Origin: JBEVMS01 sp040508515 | Lineage (GTDB): Bacteria; Pseudomonadota; Gammaproteobacteria; Xanthomonadales; Rhodanobacteraceae | Direction of reading: 5' to 3' | Assembly: GCA_040508515.1 (NCBI GenBank) | Contig: JBEVMS010000272.1 | Span: forward strand, 1 to 11,567 | DNA length: 11,567 nucleotides | Part shown: one piece after another, positions 1 to 6,352 of the stretch | Numbering within the stretch: the stretch's first letter is position 1 | Layout of the letters: the number at the start of each line of letters is the position of its first letter | Position numbers and translations under genes: made by a program | The notes under the pieces: model-generated | The model's input: only the letters and a program-made list of their open reading frames with translations | Database searches by the model: none | Told to the model about the DNA's origin: nothing

Positions 1-736
1 TGGCACGCAGCACCTGCTCGCCGTCGCTTTCGGCCACCACGTACTCGCGGTAGCCCAGGAAGGTAAAGTTGTCGTCGGCCAGCCAGCGCATGAACTGCTC
101 GGCCTCAACGATCGATTCGCGATCCAGCGGCAAGGGCCGCTGCGGCAGCTCATCGGCGATCGCCAGCGCGGTGCGTCGCATCGCGGACCAGTCATCGACC
201 GCCGCACGCACATCATCCAGGGCATCTATCAGTTGGAGCTTGAGTTGCTCCAGCGCTTGCGTATCGGCCAACCGGTCAATTTCAAAATGCATCACCGATT
301 CGGCTTGCCCGGCGTCACCGCCAAGCGCCACCAAGTGGCCGGCGGCATCGCGTTGCATGTTGATCACTGGATGGATCACCGCGTGGATCTGCCGTTGGGT
401 GATCGCCGCCATCGTCACGGTATCGACTAGGAACGGCATGTCGTCGGTGACGACCTGAATCGCGCTGCGGCCGGCATGGCCGGCGACCTGCTCGATTACG
501 CGAATCGCGGCACGCCCCGGCGCGCGCTGCTGCGCAAACTGCAGCAGGTCAGCGATCAGGGCCGCCCATTCGGCCGGGCTGTGCAATTGCCGGTCGCTGG
601 CGGCGATCCGGGCGAAAAAGGCATCGATAAAAAATTGCGCCTCCTCGAGGCGCATCGGCGTGGAACTGCTTTTTTTTAGCTCATCGAACACGGCGGACTG
701 GATAAGACCGTCGTTGCTTGCGCGGATCGCATTCAT
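1..736 (-). CDS. NAD-specific glutamate dehydrogenase, large (about 180 kDa) type, N-terminal part (partial)
   Basis: This is the N-terminal 245 codons of a gene reading leftward and continuing beyond the left edge. The protein starts MNAIRASNDGLIQSAVFDEL. It contains stretches typical of the large bacterial NAD-glutamate dehydrogenase (Bac_GDH) family: DDMPFLVDTVTMAA, IHAVIHPVINMQRD, and ADDNFTFLGYREYVV near residues 225-240. In this family the N-terminal part carries ACT-like regulatory regions, while the catalytic dehydrogenase domain lies much further downstream and is not visible here. Family role: oxidative deamination of glutamate to 2-oxoglutarate with NAD+, cytoplasmic, used to catabolise amino acids. 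The start at 736 is the first ATG of the open frame, and I see no good Shine-Dalgarno sequence before it. An A8 run in the coding strand (670-677, codons 20-23) lies near the 5' end. Family assignment is firm; activity cannot be judged from this fragment. Confidence 0.88.
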   Translation of the reverse strand, partial: MNAIRASNDGLIQSAVFDELKKSSSTPMRLEEAQFFIDAFFARIAASDRQLHSPAEWAALIADLLQFAQQRAPGRAAIRVIEQVAGHAGRSAIQVVTDDMPFLVDTVTMAAITQRQIHAVIHPVINMQRDAAGHLVALGGDAGQAESVMHFEIDRLADTQALEQLKLQLIDALDDVRAAVDDWSAMRRTALAIADELPQRPLPLDRESIVEAEQFMRWLADDNFTFLGYREYVVAESDGEQVLRA

Positions 737-984
737 GTTTGATGTCAGTGCAGTGAGGAGAGCCGAGAAAGCATAGCGCCGCACGCCGACGCTTAGCCAC
801 CACCAGCCTCACCGTAACGGCTGAGGGTGGCGTAAAACTGCCCCGTGCTCCCCGCTCCCTGCAGAACCATCAGCCGCAAGGCATGCCAATGCTTTCCCTG
901 GTGCCGTTGGGGTGCTAGAAAAGATCCGGAACAAACCGCGTCTTGCCAGGGCCGGATGGCTGGCTATTTGGCCAACGGTAATTA
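737..984. other. Intergenic region between the GDH gene and the TetR remnant
   Basis: No gene is supported here on either strand; open frames lack start signals and recognisable protein sequence. It should hold the promoter of the leftward GDH gene, but I see no convincing -35/-10 pair. An imperfect bulged hairpin can be drawn at about 796-831 (GCCAC / CCTCA / CCG, loop TAA, then CGG / TGAGG / GTGGC). It has no T-tract, so I do not call it a terminator. Confidence 0.5.
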
Positions 985-1005
985 TAAACTGGACAGTATA
1001 GTTCA
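985..1005. promoter_or_regulatory. Operator-like imperfect palindrome, probably for a TetR repressor
   Basis: A 21-bp dyad is centred on A995. The half-sites are TnAACTnnAC on the left and GTnnAGTTnA on the right, with 14 of 20 flanking positions symmetric. It lies in an AT-rich patch with -10-like hexamers, TATAAA at 983-988 and TATAGT at 997-1002. TetR-family repressors of efflux operons usually bind dyads of this size over the promoter of their own operon. A TetR helix-turn-helix remnant begins about 90 bp downstream, followed by the efflux genes, so an efflux-operon operator is the natural reading. No matching -35 box is clear. The palindrome is seen in the sequence; its function is inferred. 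Confidence 0.5.
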
Positions 1006-1093
1006 GCCTGCAATCAACACTTCAGTGCTCGGTAAGACCACCCTATCGTCTTTGCATCCGCTTCCACGCGTCTGCAAGGGGCCAACCCACCGT

Positions 1094-1312
1094 TATCTGA
1101 TGAACGGTTTCTGGCGAACGATGGGGGAAATCGCGCCGACGGCCAAGGTATCCAAGCAGACCGTGTACGCTCATTTCGCCAATAAAGATGCGTTGCCTCG
1201 CGCGGCTCGGAACGAGCCGATCCGCCTGTTGCGTGCGCCACCAAGCCTCATCAGCCTTGCTGCACACTCATTGCTTCCATGCTCAAGGGGAACTCGATCG
1301 ACACAGGCTTAG
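1094..1312 (+). pseudogene. Remnant of a TetR/AcrR-family repressor gene (helix-turn-helix only)
   Basis: From 1094 to 1195 the frame encodes YLMNGFWRTMGEIA followed by PTAKVSKQTVYAHFANKDAL. This matches the TetR DNA-binding region closely (family pattern: NGF-x-T-x-M-x-EIA-x-x-AGVSKQTVYxHFxxKxAL). The sequence before it lacks the usual first helix and a start codon with a ribosome site. The sequence after KDAL loses similarity at once, and the frame stops at 1312. A full TetR protein needs about 150 more residues after this point, but only about 260 nt remain before the efflux lipoprotein gene, so most of the ligand-binding domain is gone. The frame stays open upstream to 845, but I see no TetR similarity there. 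The remnant lies between an operator-like palindrome and the pump genes, as expected for a former local repressor in a tetR-MFP-RND arrangement. A short HTH protein could still be made, but it would lack the dimerisation domain. Confidence 0.72.
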
Positions 1313-1454
1313 GCCACGCAGAGGCCGCCGCAAGGCACCAAACGCGTTGGCTGGCCATGCCGGCAACTTTTTTCTTCCAGCTTATGCGCCTACGGCAACC
1401 GTAATGGGCGCACATCACCATCAATTAGACAAAAACTTGAACAATGGAGTCTCC

Positions 1455-2684
1455 ATGAAATCTTTGCCGCTGCGCGCACCCCTGCTGTGCTTTGGCCTCG
1501 TCGCACTGGTCGGCTGTGGCAAAGGTTCCGGGCAACCGCCGAAACCGCCGACGCCACAGGTGGGCGTGATCGAAGCGCGCCAGCAAAGCGTGCCACTCAC
1601 CCGTGACTTGGTGGGACGCCTGTCGCCTTATTACAGCGCCAACGTCACCGCCCGTGTCGCTGGCGTCCTGCTCAAGCGTGTCTACACCGAAGGCAGCCCG
1701 GTCAAGCAGGGCCAGGTGCTGTTCGAGATCGATCCGGCCTTCTACCAGACCCAGCTCAACAACGCGCAGGGCACCCTGGCCGCGAATCAGGCCACCTTGA
1801 CCAACAACACAGTGCAGGCCGAGCGCGATCGCCAACTGCTGCCGCAGGGCTACGTGTCCAAGCAGCAAGTGGACAACGATGCCGCCGCTGTGCGCACCGC
1901 CGATGCCGCCGTCAAACAGGCGCAGGCTGGCGTGCAAGCGGCGCGGGTCAACCTCAGCTATACCAAGGTGACCTCGCCGATCGATGGGATCGCCGGTCAG
2001 CAGCAGGTCACCGTCGGCGCTACCGTGGGTAGCGGCACCGGTGACGCGGGTGCGAGTGGCACGTTGCTGACCACGGTCCAGCAAATCGATCAGTTGTATG
2101 TGAACTTCACCATGAGCGCAGCCGATGTCTCCACCATGCGCCAGGCCCAGAGCAAGGGCGGTGTCGATCTGGCACAGCAGGACAAGACCACCGTGCAGTT
2201 GACCCTGCCCGACGGCAGCGCCTACGACCAGCTCGGCACGCTCGACTTCTCGGATGTCACGGTCAACGCGACCACTGGCGCCATCAATCTGCGCGCGCTG
2301 GTGCCGAACCCGCAGCACGTCCTGTTGCCAGGAATGTACGTCAACCTGCTGGCCAACCTGGGCCAGCAGAACAATGTCTACCTCATCCCCCAGCAGGCCA
2401 TCCAGCGGGACGTCGCCGGTGCCTATGCGCTGGTGGTCGGCCAGGACGGCAAGGTCGCACGCAAGGATGTCGTCACCACCGCCACCAGCGGCAACAACTG
2501 GATCATCACCAGCGGACTTGCCAACGGCGATCAAGTCATCGTATCGGGTGTGCAAGCCGTGCAGCCGGGTGCGCCCGCCAAGGCTTCGCCCTGGCAGCCC
2601 GAGGGTAGCAGCCCGGCAGGTTCCGCGCCGGCGCACGCAGGCTCCGCCCCCTCGCAAGGCGGCCAATCCGCCGCCAAGCAGTAA
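1455..2684 (+). CDS. RND efflux periplasmic adaptor (membrane-fusion lipoprotein, AcrA/MexA family)
   Basis: This 409-residue adaptor links an RND permease to an outer-membrane channel in a tripartite drug efflux pump. I chose ATG 1455 because GGAG lies 5 nt upstream and the protein then starts with a lipoprotein signal: MKSLPLR, a hydrophobic stretch, and lipobox LVGC with the lipidated cysteine at residue 21. The open frame extends upstream to 1188, but that part is not signal-like. Domain order: first lipoyl half (about 64-94, including the region RVAGVLLKRVYTEGSPVKQG), alpha-helical hairpin (about 97-165), second lipoyl half with LSYTKVTSPIDGIAG (about 167-181), beta-barrel with QLYVNFTMS, then the membrane-proximal domain. 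The last 35 or so residues form a low-complexity Ala/Pro/Ser/Gly tail, which is longer than in E. coli AcrA. The stop codon is followed directly by the ribosome site of the permease gene, so the two are one operon. Specific substrates cannot be read from the sequence. Confidence 0.93.
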   Translation: MKSLPLRAPLLCFGLVALVGCGKGSGQPPKPPTPQVGVIEARQQSVPLTRDLVGRLSPYYSANVTARVAGVLLKRVYTEGSPVKQGQVLFEIDPAFYQTQLNNAQGTLAANQATLTNNTVQAERDRQLLPQGYVSKQQVDNDAAAVRTADAAVKQAQAGVQAARVNLSYTKVTSPIDGIAGQQQVTVGATVGSGTGDAGASGTLLTTVQQIDQLYVNFTMSAADVSTMRQAQSKGGVDLAQQDKTTVQLTLPDGSAYDQLGTLDFSDVTVNATTGAINLRALVPNPQHVLLPGMYVNLLANLGQQNNVYLIPQQAIQRDVAGAYALVVGQDGKVARKDVVTTATSGNNWIITSGLANGDQVIVSGVQAVQPGAPAKASPWQPEGSSPAGSAPAHAGSAPSQGGQSAAKQ

Positions 2685-2689
2685 GGAGG
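2685..2689 (+). promoter_or_regulatory. Ribosome binding site of the RND permease gene
   Basis: A perfect GGAGG follows the TAA stop of the adaptor gene without a gap and sits 7 nt before ATG 2697. This fixes the permease start and indicates tight co-expression of the two subunits. Confidence 0.85.
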
Positions 2690-2696
2690 CACTCCC

Positions 2697-5600
2697 ATGC
2701 CGAGTTTTTTCATTGACCGCCCCATTTTCGCCTGGGTGGTAGCCATTCTCATTTCCCTGGTCGGCGTCATTTCGATGCTGAACATGGGTATCGCCTCCTA
2801 CCCGGACATCGCGCCGCCGCAGATCACCGTCACCTCCAATTTTCCCGGCGCCAGCGCCGCGACCATGGAGTCGACCGTCACCCAGGTGATCGAGCAGCAG
2901 CTCACCGGCATCGACAACCTGCTGTACTTCAGTTCGGCGTCCAACTCCAACGGCACCAGCACCATCACCCTGAGCTTCGCCACCGGCACCAGCCCGGACA
3001 TTGCCCAGGTCCAGGTGCAGAACAAAGTGGCCTTGGCGCAGCCACAGCTACCGACCGAAGTGACCCAGTTGGGCGTGGTGGTGGCCAAGGCCAGCCCTGA
3101 CATCTTGATGTTCGTCGCGCTGACCTCAAGCGATCCGAAGATCGATTCCCAGCGCCTAGCCGACATCATGGCCTCTCAGGTAGCGCCCCAGGTCGGTCGC
3201 ATTTCCGGCGTGGGCAGCACCTTTCAGCTCGGCTCCGAATATGCCGTGCGCGTCTGGCTGAATCCGGACAAGCTCCAAGGCTATGGCCTCTCGTCCAGCC
3301 AGGTCGAGAGCGCCATCAGTAGCCAGAATATCCAGGCCAGTACCGGTTCACTCGGTGCCGACCCGGCTGGCCAGGGACAAAGCTTCACCGCAACGGTGGC
3401 TGCCGAAAGCTTGTTCTCCTCGCTGCAGCAATTTCGCGACATCATCTTGCGCGCCAATTCCGATGGCACGGTAGTCAAGCTCAGCGACGTCGCCAAGATC
3501 AGCTTCGGTCCGCAGACCTACGGCTCCGGCGCCACATGGAACGGCGGGCCATCCACCGGCCTGGGTGTCAATCTCCTGCCTGGGGCTAACGCGCTTTCGG
3601 TCGCCGAGGCGGTGCGCGCCAAGATGAACGACTTGGCCCGCAACTTCCCGCAAGGCGTCACCTGGCTGGTGCCCTATGACACCACGCCGTTCATCACGGC
3701 CTCCATCAAGGACGTGGTGATGACGCTTGGGGAGGCGATCGTTCTCGTCTTCTTGGTCATGCTGATCTTCCTGCAGAACTTCCGCGCCACCATCATTCCG
3801 ACCCTGGTGATCCCGGTTGCGCTGCTTGGCACCTTCATCGGCCTGCTCGCGCTGGGCTTCTCGCTCAACCAGCTGACCTTGTTCGGCATGGTGTTGGCAA
3901 TCGGTATTGTGGTGGACGATGCGATCGTGGTGATCGAGAACATCGAACGCATCATGACCGAGGAAAACCTCGATCCCAAAGAAGCCACGCGCAAGGCAAT
4001 GAACCAGATCACCGGCGCGATCATCGCCATCACCGTGGTGCTGGCGGCGGTGTTCATTCCCTCGGCGCTCCAACCGGGCGCCACCGGCGTGATCTACAAG
4101 CAGTTTGCGCTGACCATCGCCGTGTCGATGGGCTTCTCGGCGTTTCTGGCGATGTCGTTCACCCCGGCCTTGTGCGCCACGATCCTCAAGCCCACTCACC
4201 AGCACAAGAAAAACGCGCTCTATCGCGGCTTCAACAATGTGTTCGATCGGATCACCCACACGTACAACGGGCACATCGGCAGTGCCGTGCGTCACGCGCC
4301 GCGCTGGATGATGGTGTTTGTGCTGATCTCGGTGCTGGCCGGCTACCTTTACACCCGCTTGCCATCCAGCTTCGTACCCGCCGAAGACCAGGGCTTTGCG
4401 CTGGCGATCATCAATCTTCCGCCGGGCGCCACCATCGAACGTACCCGCCAGGTGATGACCGAGATCCGCGAGCGGTTGGCCAACAGCCCGCTCAAGAACG
4501 ATGTCACAGGCCTCTTCCAAGTGAGTGGCTTCAGCTTCGTGGGCCAGGCTGAAAACGCCGGCATGACCTTCATGAAACTGAGTGATTGGGGCGATCGTCC
4601 GATCACCGCGACTGAGTTCATCCAGCAAGCCAATGGCATCCTGCATGGGATTCGCGACGCGCAGATTTTCGTGGTCAATCTGCCGACCATCCGCGGACTC
4701 AGCCAGTTTGGCGGCATCGACATGTTCCTGCAGGCGCGCAGCGGTCAGTCGCGTGCCGAATTGGCGCAGGCGATGGGCACGTTGCTGAGCAAGGCCAAGG
4801 ACAACCCCGCCTTGTACGGCATCCGTCCCAACTCCCTGCCTGACGCGCCGCAGTTGCACTTGACCGTCGATCGTACTCAAGCCCAGGCGATGGGCTTGAA
4901 CGTCACCGACGTCTATAACGCCATTTCATTGCTGCTGGCTCCGGTCTACGTCGACAACTTCATCTATGCCGGCCGCGTCAAGCGAGTGTACGTGCAGGCC
5001 GACGCGCCCTACCGCATGGGTCCCGAAGCGCTACAGCACATATACACGCCGAGCAACGTGATGGGCGCCACCAGCGCAACGACCGGCACCGGGAGTTCGG
5101 AAGCCGGCAATTCGCTGACGCAGGTCAATACCACGGCGAGCAATACCTCGATCAGTCCCTACAACATGATTCCGATCTCCAGCGTCGTCAAAGCAAAGTG
5201 GGATACCGGCCCGCTTTCATTGCCGCGCTACAACGGCTATTCCGCCATTGAAATTGTCGGCGACGCGGCGCCCGGCTATGCCACCGGTCAGGCCATGGAT
5301 ATCCTGCAGAACATCGTCAACAAGGATCTCCCCTCGGGCTTCGGCTCGGACTGGACAGGCCTGTCCTATCAGGAAATCCTGGCAGGCAACTCGGCCACGT
5401 TGTTGATGATGCTTTCGATCGTGGTCGTGTTCTTGTGCTTGGCCGCGCTGTACGAAAGCTGGTCGATTCCGGTGGCGGTGCTGCTGGTGGTGCCACTGGG
5501 CCTGTTGGGCATGGTCCTTGCCTGCATGCTGCGCGGCATGCCCAACGATCTTTACTTCAAGATCGGTATGGTCACGGTGATCGGCCTGGCCGCGAAAAAC

Positions 5601-6026
5601 GCCATCCTGATCGTCGAGTTCGCCGTGGCGCAGCAAGCCAGCGGCAAGACGCTTTACGATGCCGTGCTCACCGCCGCCCGGCTACGTTTACGCCCGATCC
5701 TGATGACCTCGCTGGCGTTTATTCTGGGCGTGTTCCCACTGGCCATCTCGACGGGTGCCGGCGCCAACTCGCGTCACTCGATTGGTACCGGCGTCATTGG
5801 CGGCATGCTGTTCGCGACGGTCTTGGGCTTACTACTGATTCCGGTGTTCTACGTCACCGTGCGTCGTGCGCTGGGTGACAAGCTTGACGATGTCTCGCAT
5901 CGGCTGCCGCCATCCGGCGGCCATGGCGGTCATGACCAAGGTGGCAACGGTAATGGGCCCACGCCCGCACCTGCGGCGCCGGGCGGCATGCAGTCGTTCG
6001 ACTCCGATCCACGTCGCGGCCTCTGA
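2697..6026 (+). CDS. RND multidrug efflux permease, HAE1 type (AcrB/MexB family)
   Basis: This is an inner-membrane proton/drug antiporter of 1109 residues. It begins MPSFFIDRPIFAWVVAILI, the typical first transmembrane helix, followed by a large periplasmic loop with NFPGASAATMESTVTQVIEQ and IAQVQVQNKVALAQPQLP. The second transmembrane block has YDTTPFI, FLQNFRATIIPT and FGMVLAIGIVVDDAIVVIEN. Asp407 and Asp408 fall at exactly the numbers of the proton-relay pair in E. coli AcrB. Lys967 in GLAAKNAILIVEFA matches AcrB Lys940, so the key charged residues are present. E. coli AcrB has 1049 residues. The extra length comes from a Ser/Thr/Gly/Asn-rich insertion at about 783-824 in the second periplasmic loop (about 27 residues net, judged from the Lys shift) and a Gly/His/Pro-rich C-terminal tail of roughly 40 residues. 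No outer-membrane factor gene follows, so an unlinked TolC/OprM-type channel is presumably used. The last 160 nt are part of a tandem duplication. Confidence 0.94.
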   Translation: MPSFFIDRPIFAWVVAILISLVGVISMLNMGIASYPDIAPPQITVTSNFPGASAATMESTVTQVIEQQLTGIDNLLYFSSASNSNGTSTITLSFATGTSPDIAQVQVQNKVALAQPQLPTEVTQLGVVVAKASPDILMFVALTSSDPKIDSQRLADIMASQVAPQVGRISGVGSTFQLGSEYAVRVWLNPDKLQGYGLSSSQVESAISSQNIQASTGSLGADPAGQGQSFTATVAAESLFSSLQQFRDIILRANSDGTVVKLSDVAKISFGPQTYGSGATWNGGPSTGLGVNLLPGANALSVAEAVRAKMNDLARNFPQGVTWLVPYDTTPFITASIKDVVMTLGEAIVLVFLVMLIFLQNFRATIIPTLVIPVALLGTFIGLLALGFSLNQLTLFGMVLAIGIVVDDAIVVIENIERIMTEENLDPKEATRKAMNQITGAIIAITVVLAAVFIPSALQPGATGVIYKQFALTIAVSMGFSAFLAMSFTPALCATILKPTHQHKKNALYRGFNNVFDRITHTYNGHIGSAVRHAPRWMMVFVLISVLAGYLYTRLPSSFVPAEDQGFALAIINLPPGATIERTRQVMTEIRERLANSPLKNDVTGLFQVSGFSFVGQAENAGMTFMKLSDWGDRPITATEFIQQANGILHGIRDAQIFVVNLPTIRGLSQFGGIDMFLQARSGQSRAELAQAMGTLLSKAKDNPALYGIRPNSLPDAPQLHLTVDRTQAQAMGLNVTDVYNAISLLLAPVYVDNFIYAGRVKRVYVQADAPYRMGPEALQHIYTPSNVMGATSATTGTGSSEAGNSLTQVNTTASNTSISPYNMIPISSVVKAKWDTGPLSLPRYNGYSAIEIVGDAAPGYATGQAMDILQNIVNKDLPSGFGSDWTGLSYQEILAGNSATLLMMLSIVVVFLCLAALYESWSIPVAVLLVVPLGLLGMVLACMLRGMPNDLYFKIGMVTVIGLAAKNAILIVEFAVAQQASGKTLYDAVLTAARLRLRPILMTSLAFILGVFPLAISTGAGANSRHSIGTGVIGGMLFATVLGLLLIPVFYVTVRRALGDKLDDVSHRLPPSGGHGGHDQGGNGNGPTPAPAAPGGMQSFDSDPRRGL

Positions 6027-6352
6027 TCCAGCGCAGCAAAAAATACCCCCTCCACCCTCGTCCAAAGAACTCAAATGAAGGAATTTTCCATGTCTGCTGT
6101 TCTTGAATATGCGCTGGGTGACAAGCTTGACGATGTCTCGCATCGGCTGCCACCATCCGGCGGCCATGGCGGTCATGACTAAGGTGGCAAGGGGGTAATG
6201 GGCTCACGCCCGCGCCGGCGGCCCCGGGCGGCATGCAGTCGTTCGACTCCGCTCCACGTCGCGGCCTCTGATCCAGCGCAGAAAAAATACCCCCCCACCC
6301 TCGTCCAAAGAACTCAAGTGAAGGAATTTTTCCATGTCTGCTGTTCTTGAAT
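5867..6352. repeat. Imperfect tandem duplication of about 243 bp (permease 3' end, spacer and dld 5' end)
   Basis: Copy A is 5867-6109 and copy B is 6110-6352. Both begin TGCGCTGGGTGACAAGC and end with GTCTGCTGTTCTTGAAT. By eye they differ by about nine substitutions and four small indels, so they are roughly 94-95% identical. Each copy holds the last 53 or so codons of the permease gene, the intergenic spacer, a GAAGGA ribosome site and the first six dld codons. The permease uses copy A for its C-terminus and dld uses copy B for its start. The permease tail in copy B has decayed: a CAA-to-TAA change gives a stop at 6180-6182, and an insertion shifts the frame after it. The dld start in copy A is cut off after six codons. 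The junction joins dld codon 6 to the permease codons for ALGDKL. Confidence 0.93.
6090..6182 (+). CDS. Chimeric 30-codon ORF: Dld N-terminus fused to permease C-terminal tail
   Basis: This small ORF was created by the tandem duplication. It reads MSAVLE, identical to the first six residues of Dld, then Y from the junction, then ALGDKLDDVSHRLPPSGG and HGGHD, which is the native-frame permease C-terminal tail, ending at TAA 6180-6182. It keeps a ribosome site (GAAGGA, 6077-6082) 7 nt before ATG 6090, as good as that of dld itself. An upstream in-frame ATG at 6075 would add MKEFS. The ORF ends about 150 nt before dld, so it could be translated as a leader or be an inert relic. Nothing in the sequence shows that the peptide is functional. 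ORF geometry is seen directly; expression is inferred. Confidence 0.4.
   Translation: MSAVLEYALGDKLDDVSHRLPPSGGHGGHD

Noticed and set aside
69..679. Plus-strand open frames in the first 700 bases
   Set aside because: They are antisense to the GDH gene, whose minus-strand translation carries clear family motifs over the whole stretch.
1188..1454. Upstream extension of the efflux adaptor frame to 1188, adding 89 residues
   Set aside because: The extension has no signal-peptide character and overlaps the TetR remnant. ATG 1455 has a ribosome site and gives a proper lipoprotein signal with a lipobox.
3348..4880. A long 510-codon open frame on the minus strand inside the permease gene (and a 413-codon one opposite the adaptor gene)
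   Set aside because: Both are antisense shadows of high-GC genes. The translations are rich in His, Arg, Asp and Gln with no recognisable domain, while the plus-strand genes are certain.
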